Part shown: in pieces, positions 27,269-34,996 of the stretch
How positions within the stretch are numbered: position 1 is the stretch's first letter
Layout of the letters: each line of letters starts with the position of its first letter
Assembly (NCBI RefSeq): GCF_003667345.1
Contig: NZ_RCWF01000001.1
Span: 434,001-498,000, forward strand
DNA from: Poseidonibacter antarcticus
GTDB taxonomy: Bacteria > Campylobacterota > Campylobacteria > Campylobacterales > Arcobacteraceae
DNA: 64,000 nucleotides
Reading direction: 5' to 3'
Notes under the pieces: model-generated
What the model was told of the DNA's origin: nothing
Seen by the model: the letters and a program-made list of their open reading frames with translations, nothing else
The model's database searches: none
Position numbers and translations under genes: made by a program

Positions 27269-27930
27269 GACTTTTACTGCTAGAAGATAATTTAGATTAT
27301 AAAGATACTATTAAAGAGTATTTAGAATCCTTAGGATATCAAATTGATGATTTTGAAGATGGCGAAGATGCATTAAATGCTATTTATATAAATAAATACC
27401 ATTTATTAATTTTGGATATAAAAGTTCCATCTTTAAGTGGATATGAACTAGTAAAAACAATTAGAGAAGATAATAACAATACTCCTGTAATTTATATAAC
27501 TTCTCTTACTGATATAAATAATCTAAGCTTAGGATATGAATTAGGTTGTAATGACTATATAAAAAAACCTTTTTCACCTAAAGAATTAAAATATAGAATT
27601 GAACAACTTATAAAACTATTTTATACTGATGAAAGTTCTGATCAAATCAAATTAAAACCTAATTTTACATATAACATTTTAAAAAGAGAACTTTTTATAA
27701 ATAATACTTTGATTAACTTAACAAAAAAAGAAAAAAGAGTAGTTTTTTGTTTAGTATCAAATAAGAATCAATTTGTAAGTATAGATAAACTAAGAAATGA
27801 CGTATGGGAAGATAAGTATATTTGTGAAGCAGATATTAGAGTTTGTATTAAAAAAATTAGAGATAAAACTTCAAAAGAATTTATTATAAACCAAAGAGGC
27901 ATAGGATATAAAATTGATAGAGAAAAGTAA
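27265..27930 (+). CDS. OmpR-type response regulator
   Basis: A 221-residue regulator: receiver domain (about 1-115) with acidic pair ED, phosphoacceptor Asp in LLILDIKVPSLSGYEL and Lys in YIKKPFSPKEL, followed by a winged-helix DNA-binding domain (about 130-221) with LTKKEKRVVFCLVSNKN and the recognition segment DIRVCIKKIRDKT. It overlaps the sensor protein gene by 4 bp and the kinase gene by 17 bp. A likely target is the tandem 14-bp repeat before tsdA; this is inference. Confidence 0.9.
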   Translation: MRLLLLEDNLDYKDTIKEYLESLGYQIDDFEDGEDALNAIYINKYHLLILDIKVPSLSGYELVKTIREDNNNTPVIYITSLTDINNLSLGYELGCNDYIKKPFSPKELKYRIEQLIKLFYTDESSDQIKLKPNFTYNILKRELFINNTLINLTKKEKRVVFCLVSNKNQFVSIDKLRNDVWEDKYICEADIRVCIKKIRDKTSKEFIINQRGIGYKIDREK

Positions 27931-29041
27931 AAACTTTATTCTAAAAATTTCTATTTTTTATACTGGAATATTTTTTATATTTATTGCTATTCCTACATAC
28001 TTTTATACTAATTTAGAATTAGAAAATTATAAAAATACTCAAAATAGACTATTAATAGAGCATGCTCAAATAATACAAAGAGCAATTTATGACTTCTCAA
28101 ACTCTAAAAGTGATACTTTTATTTTTCCAAAATCTTTTAAATTTGAAGCAACTTTATTAACAAAAGATAAAAAAGTAATATATCAAACAAGAAATCTAAA
28201 TGTAAATAGTAACTTGAAAATGTCTATAGAAGTAGAGCTCTCAAATAATAGATTAAATTCAAAATATCTTCAACTTAGCAAAAAAATCTCTTTTGATGAA
28301 GTATATTTCAAAATTCTTATCTTAAGTCTTGGTATTGGGCTTTTTATTTTCATTTCTATTTATTTTGTTATAAAAGCAAGTGTTGAACCTTATAAAAAAG
28401 CAAATGAATATTTAGATGCTTTTTTCAATGATGCAATGCATGAACTAAAAACCCCACTTGGAATCATACAACTAAATCTTGAAATACTTGAAAATAAGCA
28501 AAAAAAAGCAAAAGAACTTGAGCGTTCAATAAATGCTACAAAAAATCTTTTTTTAGTCTATGAAGATATTGAATATTTAATAAAACAAAAAAGAGTTCAA
28601 TACAATAAAGAAGATATAGATTTTACAAATATATTAAAACAAAGATTAGATCAATTTGAAAGCTTAGCAAGTCCCAAAAGTATTAAATTCAATGTAAATA
28701 TAGAAGAGAATATAAATTTAATAATAAATAGAACACATATTCTAAGAATTATTGATAATACACTTTCAAATGCAATAAAATATTCATTTAAAGAAACTAT
28801 AATCACAATTAATTTAATAAAAAAAGAAAACCATATTATTTTCAGTGTCCATAATTATTCAAATCCAATAAAAAATAAGAAAAATATTTTTATGAGATAT
28901 GAAAAAGAAAACCATATAAAAGGTGGTTTTGGAATAGGACTAAATATTATAAAAAATATTTGTCAAGAAAATAATATTAATATATTTTTAGATTCTACAG
29001 AAAAAGATGGAACAACTTTCAAATATATTTTTTTTAAATAA
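27914..29041 (+). CDS. Sensor histidine kinase
   Basis: A 375-residue membrane kinase. TM1 is about residues 10-30 and TM2 about 132-155, flanking a periplasmic region of about 100 residues. The HisKA box is NDAMHELKTPLGIIQLNLEIL (His at the centre), then an N-box IDNTLSNAIKYSF and a G2 box GGFGIGLNIIKNI. No PAS or HAMP is evident. Start overlaps the response regulator gene by 17 bp. The small own sensor and the separate Cache protein suggest a three-part signalling unit. tsdA follows about 100 bp later. Confidence 0.9.
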   Translation: MIEKSKNFILKISIFYTGIFFIFIAIPTYFYTNLELENYKNTQNRLLIEHAQIIQRAIYDFSNSKSDTFIFPKSFKFEATLLTKDKKVIYQTRNLNVNSNLKMSIEVELSNNRLNSKYLQLSKKISFDEVYFKILILSLGIGLFIFISIYFVIKASVEPYKKANEYLDAFFNDAMHELKTPLGIIQLNLEILENKQKKAKELERSINATKNLFLVYEDIEYLIKQKRVQYNKEDIDFTNILKQRLDQFESLASPKSIKFNVNIEENINLIINRTHILRIIDNTLSNAIKYSFKETIITINLIKKENHIIFSVHNYSNPIKNKKNIFMRYEKENHIKGGFGIGLNIIKNICQENNINIFLDSTEKDGTTFKYIFFK

Positions 29042-29068
29042 GACTTATTTTATACTTAATTATAACTT

Positions 29069-29096
29069 AAAACATACACTTTAAAATATACACTAA
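29069..29096 (+). promoter_or_regulatory. Tandem 14-bp direct repeat before tsdA
   Basis: AAAACATACACTTT (29069-29082) is followed directly by AAAATATACACTAA (29083-29096), identical at 11 of 14 positions. Tandem copies are usual for OmpR-type regulator sites, and the regulator is encoded just upstream. The repeat ends 46 bases before the tsdA GTG start. No protein binding has been shown. Confidence 0.5.
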
Positions 29097-29142
29097 AGTA
29101 ACTCTTTAAATGTAAAATAATTTTATATAAAAAGGAGTTACT

Positions 29143-30132
29143 GTGAAACTTAACAAAAAAAGATTAATTCTTATTTCAACTTTATTGACAACTGTTTTTT
29201 CTTCAAGTGTTTTTGCTTTTGATAAAAAAGAGTTACAAAAAAGAAGTGATAGAGGATTTGAACAACCTAAAATGGAATATGTAGTTCCAGATATGAAAGA
29301 TTTACCTGATAATCAATATGGGAAATTAGTTAAATATGGTAAAGAACTTATTGTTCATACATATAAATATATAGGACCTGAAGTTGAAGATGCAAGTATG
29401 AGATATACAGGAAATAATAATGCATGTCAAAACTGTCACTTAGATGCAGGAACAAAAAAGTATTCTGCTCCTTTTGTAGGAACTTTTGGTGCATTTCCTC
29501 AATATAGACCAAGAGAAGATGGTATTGGAACTTTAAGTGCAAGAATAAATGGATGTATGCAAAGAAGTATGAATGGATACTCTTTACCAACAGAAGGTAA
29601 AGAAATGAAAGCCATGAAAGCTTATATGCATTGGTTAAGTCAAGCTTATCCTGTAGGAGGAGCAAAACTTGAAGGTAGAAGATTAACTAAAATTGATAGA
29701 GAAATGGTGAAAACTACTAAGGCAGATGTTGTAAATGGTGAAAAAGTTTATTCACAAAATTGTGCATCATGTCATGGAGCAAATGGTGAAGGAATTAAAA
29801 ATCCTGGACGTGCAAATGGTTATATGTTCCCAAAATTATGGGGAAGTGACGATACTTACAATAAAGGTGCAGGAATGTATAGATTATTAAAATCTGCTGA
29901 CTTTATTAAAGCAAATATGCCTCTAGGTGCAACAAAAGAAAACCCTATATTAACAGATAAAGAAGCATATGATGTTGCTGCATTTATGAATCAAGATAGT
30001 CATTATAGACCAGAAAAAATCAATAGAACTTCTGATTTTCCAGATGATATTGTAAAAGCTCCTGATGTTTATAGACCAAATATGGAAACTATAGAACATC
30101 AATTTGGACCTTTTGGTAAACTAATGAAATAA
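29143..30132 (+). CDS. tsdA: Thiosulfate dehydrogenase / tetrathionate reductase, diheme cytochrome c
   Basis: TsdA joins two thiosulfates into tetrathionate or, in Campylobacter, mainly reduces tetrathionate. The 329-residue protein has a signal peptide (about 1-24), heme motif CQNCH (about 97-101) followed by LDAGTKKYSAPFVGTFG, heme motif CASCH (about 206-210), and the block RINGCMQRSMNG with the cysteine that is the distal ligand of heme 1 in the family. A methionine in IKANMPLG is a candidate heme 2 ligand. The start is GTG with AAGGAG before it. The tail is longer than in some TsdA proteins (about 45 residues after the ANMPLG block). No tsdB is adjacent. A hairpin terminator follows. Confidence 0.88.
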   Translation: MKLNKKRLILISTLLTTVFSSSVFAFDKKELQKRSDRGFEQPKMEYVVPDMKDLPDNQYGKLVKYGKELIVHTYKYIGPEVEDASMRYTGNNNACQNCHLDAGTKKYSAPFVGTFGAFPQYRPREDGIGTLSARINGCMQRSMNGYSLPTEGKEMKAMKAYMHWLSQAYPVGGAKLEGRRLTKIDREMVKTTKADVVNGEKVYSQNCASCHGANGEGIKNPGRANGYMFPKLWGSDDTYNKGAGMYRLLKSADFIKANMPLGATKENPILTDKEAYDVAAFMNQDSHYRPEKINRTSDFPDDIVKAPDVYRPNMETIEHQFGPFGKLMK

Positions 30133-30146
30133 ATAAAATAGCCAAG

Positions 30147-30190
30147 AAAATAGAAAAAACTATGAAAGTAAAATAGTTTTTCTATTTTTT
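30147..30190 (+). terminator. Terminator after tsdA
   Basis: AATAGAAAAAACTAT (30149-30163) pairs with ATAGTTTTTCTATT (30173-30186) with one bulged A, followed by a run of T. It closes the regulatory/tsdA unit. Confidence 0.8.
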
Positions 30191-30302
30191 GCTAAACTTC
30201 TTAAAATATTTACTAAAAAGTATTTCTCTCTAAATCATTTTCAATCTTAAAAAAATAATAAGTAATCATAAAATTCTCTAGAATAACTGTTGATAAATAT
30301 AT

Positions 30303-30363
30303 CTTTCTAGAAAGTTAGTTTTAAGTTAATAGATGTTACATTTAATTATATCTTTCTAGAAAG
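30303..30363. promoter_or_regulatory. Twofold palindromic operator upstream of the OsmC-like gene
   Basis: The perfect 12-bp palindrome CTTTCTAGAAAG occurs at 30303-30314 and 30352-30363, each within a longer shared TATCTTTCTAGAAAG. Their starts are 49 bp apart. The region from 30191 to 30553 has no complete gene, only a relic ORF (30371-30524), so these sites may be an operator for the OsmC-like unit. The regulator is not in the window that I can tell. Confidence 0.55.
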
Positions 30364-30370
30364 ACAGTAT

Positions 30371-30524
30371 TCAAAGGACGTAAATTCTATATTACAGCTT
30401 TTGCAGTTAAATATTATCAATTGTGGCTGTACTTTTAGGAATATACATGTTCTTTAATCCAGATTTTCAATTTGAAAATCCAAAAACAATAATTACTGAA
30501 TATATATTTTCAGTGATAAATTAA
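30371..30524 (+). pseudogene. Relic of a small membrane protein (two frames)
   Basis: A coding-like stretch FKGRKFYITAFAV (from 30371) ends in one frame at about 30408, and a neighbouring frame then gives ILSIVAVLLGIYMFFNPDFQ from 30411 to a TAA at 30522. Joined, they read as one transmembrane protein with a single frameshift. The second part alone has an ATG (30447) with AGGA seven bases before it and codes for 25 residues. I do not recognise the family, and it may be a chance frame; a relic is only a suggestion. Confidence 0.3.
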
Positions 30525-30553
30525 AAAAGATTTAAAGTAAAAAAGGAACGAAG

Positions 30554-31846
30554 ATGAAAATAAATACACTATCAATAGTAGTAGCACTATTAGTATCAGG
30601 AAGTGCAGTTTATGGACAAAGTGATGTAAATCAAGACCAAACAATTTATCAAATTGCAAAAAGATTAAATAATTATACTCGCCCTATAACTTTTACTCCT
30701 ACAAAAGCAATAGCAGTAAATGGTTCAATTACAGAAAATATTGTTACAACAACACAAAATATAGTAAATAAAGAAGCACCTTTTCTTAAAAAAGGTATCG
30801 TAAAACCAGTAGGTGAGGATCAATTTAGTGCATGGGAAGCTGTAAGTGATGAAAGGGGAGCAGGTCATAATCAAACTGCTCCAAATCCTTTGACTTATTA
30901 TGCAGCAGGATCAGCTTCAAGTTTATTAACTCAAGTTGAAAGAGCTATTCAAGTTATGGGTTTAGATGTGAAAGATGTAAAAGTAGAATCAGAAATATTT
31001 TTTAGATGGTCTGATACTATGAGTGATAAATGGTCTGGATACACAGATAAAGTTGTATCAAATATATTAATTTCAAGTAATGAACCAGCTTCAAAAATAA
31101 AAGAATTAAAACAAATGGCAATTAAAGCATGGGCAGTGGGAGAAGGTTTAGCAAATAAATCTACTATTGATGTAGGTATTCAAGTAAATACGGATAATTG
31201 GGCAGGATTACAAGCACACCTAGGAAAAGTAGGAACTCCACTATCAAAAGATAATGGTCAAATAATCACTAACATCACACCTGATTTAAATAATGTACTT
31301 CAAACAATTAAAGTTAAAGATGATTTCTCTATAGATATGCATAAATTTCCAAGTTCAATGGCATTTAGTGAAATTGTAATTGCGCAATCTGCAAATGATA
31401 AAACAAGACCATTTATGCATAAAATTAGAGCAAAATCATTAACTGAAAACTATGCAACTTGGGAACTTTATACTGATGATAGTCGTGGATATGAAGGAAT
31501 AGATAAAGCACCAACGTCAAGAGATTACTTTACTTTAGGAACATCTTTTTGTTTAATGAGTCAATTAACTGCAGCTAAGGGTTACTATCATCAAAAAGGG
31601 ATTAATATAGATAACTATAGAGTTGAACATCAATTTGATTATGTTCAAGATAATTTTATGACCCCTTCTATGAATGGTCATCTTGATAATGTTATTACAA
31701 AAGTTATTGTGACAAGTGATGCAAAAAAAGAAGAGTTAGTTAAATATGCTAAACAAGCACTTAGTATGTGTTTTGCAGGAGAAGGTATCCAAAATGAAAC
31801 TGAGATGGAAACGAGTGTTTATTTAAATGGAAAAGTTGTCAAATAA
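30554..31846 (+). CDS. Secreted protein with two OsmC-like domains
   Basis: A 430-residue protein with a signal peptide (about 1-21, ending VYGQ). Two OsmC/Ohr-fold domains follow. Domain 1 (about 95-220) has NPLTYYAAGSASSLLTQVE and IKAWAVGEGL; domain 2 (about 300-428) has the equivalent GTSFCLMSQLTAAKG and KQALSMCFAGEG. OsmC proteins reduce organic hydroperoxides with two cysteines at these places. Domain 2 keeps both; domain 1 has Ser and Trp instead, so it looks catalytically dead. An exported tandem OsmC with a lost first site is unusual. It starts after AAGGAACGAAG and the next gene follows with no gap. Confidence 0.75.
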   Translation: MKINTLSIVVALLVSGSAVYGQSDVNQDQTIYQIAKRLNNYTRPITFTPTKAIAVNGSITENIVTTTQNIVNKEAPFLKKGIVKPVGEDQFSAWEAVSDERGAGHNQTAPNPLTYYAAGSASSLLTQVERAIQVMGLDVKDVKVESEIFFRWSDTMSDKWSGYTDKVVSNILISSNEPASKIKELKQMAIKAWAVGEGLANKSTIDVGIQVNTDNWAGLQAHLGKVGTPLSKDNGQIITNITPDLNNVLQTIKVKDDFSIDMHKFPSSMAFSEIVIAQSANDKTRPFMHKIRAKSLTENYATWELYTDDSRGYEGIDKAPTSRDYFTLGTSFCLMSQLTAAKGYYHQKGINIDNYRVEHQFDYVQDNFMTPSMNGHLDNVITKVIVTSDAKKEELVKYAKQALSMCFAGEGIQNETEMETSVYLNGKVVK

Positions 31847-32308
31847 ATGAATAAAATATTAGATAACAAAACACTAAAAAAGATTTTTGTAATGATTGGG
31901 ATGATGAGTCTAATAGGAGGTACTTTTATTGCTATTATGACTTATGCCAATATTGGATTTTCGAATAAGTTCTTCTTCACATGGTATAGCTCACTATTTT
32001 TTGCAATACTTGTAATGATGCCACTTGGTGCAATCATAATGATTATTTCAAATAAAATAGTTAAAATAAGTATCCCTAATCAAAAAGAAATTTTACAAAA
32101 TATAGCCATTGGAATTCTTATGGCTTTATCAATGGAAGCAATAATGGCAGTAGTGACAACTATAAATATACATGGATACTCAGATTTCAATCTGTTTTCA
32201 TCTTTTTGGTTAAAGAGTTATTTACTGGCACTTCCATTTGCTTTAGTAATGTCTCCAATGATGACCATTCTTGTTAAACCAAAATTAGATGCGTATTTAG
32301 CTAAATAA
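31847..32308 (+). CDS. DUF2798 family membrane protein
   Basis: A 153-residue membrane protein with four predicted helices in two repeated DUF2798-like halves. The first half includes IFVMIGMMSLIGGTFIAIMTYANI, then a W and the block MPLGAIIMIISNKIV; the second half has IAIGILMALSMEAIMAVVTT and LPFALVMSPMM. The start comes right after the OsmC-like gene stop (TAAATGA). The family is uncharacterised. Its place between OsmC-like and DUF3861 genes suggests one operon. Confidence 0.75.
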   Translation: MNKILDNKTLKKIFVMIGMMSLIGGTFIAIMTYANIGFSNKFFFTWYSSLFFAILVMMPLGAIIMIISNKIVKISIPNQKEILQNIAIGILMALSMEAIMAVVTTINIHGYSDFNLFSSFWLKSYLLALPFALVMSPMMTILVKPKLDAYLAK

Positions 32309-32330
32309 AAAATAAATATTAGGAGAAAGA

Positions 32331-32615
32331 ATGAAAGGTAATTTATATAAGTTTACAATTGAGCATTTAGAAGATGCAAAAGGCAATGATCTTGAAGCAA
32401 ATCCTTTAGTATTTGAAACAAAAAATCATGATGATATTTTTAAAATTGTAGAACAAATGGAAGGCAAGATGCAACTTGATAATCAAGATACAAAAGCATT
32501 ACTTATTGGTTTAAAATTGTTTAGTGAAGTTATGTTGAAAAATAAGGATTCCAAACCTTTTAAAGAACTACTTCCCCACTTCAAAAACTTTATGAAAGAA
32601 TTAAAAAAGAAATAA
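32331..32615 (+). CDS. DUF3861 family protein
   Basis: A 94-residue soluble protein with the family layout: GNLYKFTIEHLEDAKGNDLE at the start, FETKNHDDIFKIVEQMEGK in the middle, and a tail LIGLKLFSEVMLKNKDSKPFKELLPHF. Function is unknown. It follows the DUF2798 gene after 22 bp with an AGGAG site before its ATG. Downstream, a decayed copy of the OsmC-like gene end lies before a terminator. Confidence 0.8.
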   Translation: MKGNLYKFTIEHLEDAKGNDLEANPLVFETKNHDDIFKIVEQMEGKMQLDNQDTKALLIGLKLFSEVMLKNKDSKPFKELLPHFKNFMKELKKK

Positions 32616-32692
32616 AAGGACAAATATATAATTATGCTCTTATGAAACTATAAGTGTATATGTACAAAAAAAATGGAAAAGTTATCAAATAA
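32616..32692 (+). pseudogene. Decayed copy of the OsmC-like gene 3' end
   Basis: The 24 bases 32671-32694 match 31825-31848 (the last codons and stop of the OsmC-like gene) at 23 of 24 positions, and in frame read N-G-K-V-I-K-stop against N-G-K-V-V-K-stop. Just upstream, E-T-I-S-V-Y matches E-T-S-V-Y of the true gene with a shift. It seems a second copy of the 3' end was lost or degraded, or the repeat flanks a rearrangement. The DUF2798-DUF3861 pair lies exactly between the two copies. Confidence 0.5.
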
Positions 32693-32697
32693 ATTAA

Positions 32698-32725
32698 AAT
32701 AAGAAGATAAAACTATCTTCTTATT
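32698..32725. terminator. Bidirectional terminator
   Basis: A perfect 12-bp stem, AATAAGAAGATA (32698-32709) with TATCTTCTTATT (32714-32725), and a 4-base loop, between the convergent DUF3861 unit and the esterase gene. Confidence 0.85.
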
Positions 32726-32726
32726 A

Positions 32727-33293
32727 TTAAGATAAAAAAGAATTAATCTTTCTAAAATATTTTTCAATTCCTACAAAAGAATGATTCCCACCCTCTTCTA
32801 TTATCAAATTTGTTTCTTCAAGCTTTTCAGCGGCTTCTTCATAATCTAAAATTTCATCTTCATCTTGAAGTAAAGTTAAAAAGTTTTCAGGATTTTTGAT
32901 AATCAAAACTTCATAATTTCGTAAAGATTGAGAATGAGAATGATTAAATTCAAACTTTGAATTATCATAATAAGATGTTGCTAATTCATATTCATCTTTT
33001 CTATAATTTTCTAATGTAATCCAAGGATAAACAGCAGGATTTATTAATACAGCTTTTAGATTATATTTATTTGCAAGATATAAACTATAAAAACCACCTA
33101 ATGAAGAACCTATCAAAGATACCTTTTCACCTCTATTCAAAAAAGCCTCTATCAGCTGTTCTAGTGTAGCTATTGCTAAATTTGGTATTGTTGGAAGTGT
33201 TGGTGTAATTATCTCATCTTCAAAGTATTCTAAGAATTTTTGGGCTTTTACTCCAAAACCTGCACTTGCGAAACCATGTAAGTAAATTATCAT
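32727..33293 (-). CDS. YqiA/YcfP-like alpha/beta hydrolase
   Basis: A 188-residue alpha/beta-fold esterase. It starts MIIYLHGFASAGFG (oxyanion-hole HGF), has the nucleophile elbow LIGSSLGGFYSLYLANKYN with Ser in GSSLGG, an acidic LLQDEDEILDYEEA and the catalytic His in EEGGNHSFVG. The family is small and cytoplasmic, with a few members active on short acyl esters. It stands alone, convergent with the OsmC-like unit and divergent from lpxR. Confidence 0.85.
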   Translation of the reverse strand: MIIYLHGFASAGFGVKAQKFLEYFEDEIITPTLPTIPNLAIATLEQLIEAFLNRGEKVSLIGSSLGGFYSLYLANKYNLKAVLINPAVYPWITLENYRKDEYELATSYYDNSKFEFNHSHSQSLRNYEVLIIKNPENFLTLLQDEDEILDYEEAAEKLEETNLIIEEGGNHSFVGIEKYFRKINSFLS

Positions 33294-33354
33294 TTAATTT
33301 TTTCCTAATTGTTTTATTATATAATTTTTCAATATTACTACAAAAAGGTTAAAT

Positions 33355-34338
33355 ATGAAATTATATACTTATTTTTTTATTGCAATTTTATTTTCAATAA
33401 ACTTATATGCACAAACATTTACAATAAATTTAGAAAATGATGTCGTAGATGGAGATGACAATCATTATACAAATGGTACTTCATTTATGTATTTAAGCAA
33501 TAAAGATACAAATGATTTAGAAAAATATGATAGTAAATTTTTTAAATACATTACTTCAATACCCACTTTTACACAAGATACAAAATACCAATCTTTTGGT
33601 ATCGCCTATTCACAACTTGCATTTACTCCAGATGATTTAAAAAGAAGTGACAAAATAGTTGGAGATGTACCCTATGCAGGTGTTATAACTTTAGATTTTG
33701 CACTTTTTAAATGGAATGAAAATTTATTTCATCAATATATGTTAACAATAGGAATGGTAGGACCTAGTACAAAAACAGCAGAGTTTCAAAAAGGCTATCA
33801 TGATATAACAGGAAATACAAAACCTGAAGGTTGGGATAATCAATTAAAAGATAATTTTTTATATAACTTTGCCTATTCATTTGGATATAAAAACTTCAAA
33901 AAAAGTTTTAGCTATGGAAAAATGGATATAATAAGTAGTGTTAGAATAGATCTTGGGAATTATAATAGAGCAGCAATGGTTGGAACTATGTTGAGATATG
34001 GGAATAACTATCCAGATACATTTAATACAGTAGGAAGACTTATAGGATCTAATGAGAATAATCTTTTAAATATAGACTCAAAAACAAATAAAGACTTTGG
34101 ATGGGCGTTATCTTATGGTTTAGGGTACACATATACTGATTATTTTTATATAAATGATTATGATAAATCATATGAACTAGACAAAATAGAAGGTACACTT
34201 ACACAACTAATTTCAATTGATACTTTTTATGATGATTTTTTATTATCATTCAATTTTAAAACTTCAAAATTAATTTTTACAAATGAAAATAGTACAAGAG
34301 AAAATTGGGGTGGAGTTAGCTTAACTTATATTTTTTAA
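33355..34338 (+). CDS. lpxR: Lipid A deacylase LpxR-like outer-membrane protein
   Basis: LpxR is an outer-membrane beta-barrel that removes the 3'-acyloxyacyl chain of lipid A. The 327-residue protein has a signal peptide (about 1-19, ending LYAQ) and the LpxR pattern: FTINLENDVVDGDDNHYTNGTSFMYL with the Asn-Asp and Ser of the catalytic site, GDVPYAGVITLDF, and KGYHDITGNTKPEGWDNQL with the active His. It ends in aromatic VSLTYIF, as outer-membrane barrels do. The effect would be altered LPS. The next gene starts 23 bp later. Confidence 0.88.
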   Translation: MKLYTYFFIAILFSINLYAQTFTINLENDVVDGDDNHYTNGTSFMYLSNKDTNDLEKYDSKFFKYITSIPTFTQDTKYQSFGIAYSQLAFTPDDLKRSDKIVGDVPYAGVITLDFALFKWNENLFHQYMLTIGMVGPSTKTAEFQKGYHDITGNTKPEGWDNQLKDNFLYNFAYSFGYKNFKKSFSYGKMDIISSVRIDLGNYNRAAMVGTMLRYGNNYPDTFNTVGRLIGSNENNLLNIDSKTNKDFGWALSYGLGYTYTDYFYINDYDKSYELDKIEGTLTQLISIDTFYDDFLLSFNFKTSKLIFTNENSTRENWGGVSLTYIF

Positions 34339-34360
34339 ATTTTATATACAAGGATAAATA

Positions 34361-34996
34361 TTGAATACCAAAAGTAAATCATTTATTGAAGATACTTTAA
34401 TTTTACTAGTAATAGGAGCTTTATTATATGGCTTATACTCTTTCTTTTTTGGATCTGAAGATATTACAGATAACTCATTTGAGAATCAAACTACTATTGA
34501 AAAGAAAATTGACATAAAGAAAAAAGAACCTGTAATAATAAATGAAGAACAAAAAATTATTACTACTACAGAAGATGAAAATCAAGAAGTAGAAGAAATA
34601 AAAACAATAAAATCTCTAGAAAATCTTCCAAAAGAAATAAAAGAGAAAGTAAAAGAAGTTCAAGAAGAAGTAATAATAGAGAAACTTCCAGAAGAAATCA
34701 AAGAAGAAATCTCAACTCCAATAACTATAGGAGAATTTTATAAATCAATAGAAGACAAAATCTATTCAAATATATCAAGAGATGTAGATAAAAGCCTAAT
34801 AAACAATATAAGTGAAGTAAATATAAGATTAACTATCTTAAAAAATGGGAAATATCAACAATTAAAATATATGGATGGAAACAAACAATACTACAACTTG
34901 ATTAAACCATCAATTTTAAAAGTATTTCCTCTTGAGATTGATGATTCATTAAAATATAAATTTCCAAGATATTTCAGAATGAAAGTAAAACCTTAA
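34361..34996 (+). CDS. TonB-like periplasmic protein with long Lys/Glu linker
   Basis: A 211-residue protein: one N-terminal transmembrane helix (about 12-29, LILLVIGALLYGLYSFFFG), then a long charged Glu/Lys/Ile linker (about 35-115), and a small C-terminal domain (about 120-211) with EVNIRLTILKNGKYQQLKY. The shape resembles TonB or TolA: anchor, spanning linker, C-terminal binding domain. It lacks the usual Pro-rich linker and TonB C-terminal motif, so it may be a divergent relative. Start is TTG with AAGGAT before it. It overlaps the RNase H gene by 4 bp on the other strand. Confidence 0.6.
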   Translation: MNTKSKSFIEDTLILLVIGALLYGLYSFFFGSEDITDNSFENQTTIEKKIDIKKKEPVIINEEQKIITTTEDENQEVEEIKTIKSLENLPKEIKEKVKEVQEEVIIEKLPEEIKEEISTPITIGEFYKSIEDKIYSNISRDVDKSLINNISEVNIRLTILKNGKYQQLKYMDGNKQYYNLIKPSILKVFPLEIDDSLKYKFPRYFRMKVKP

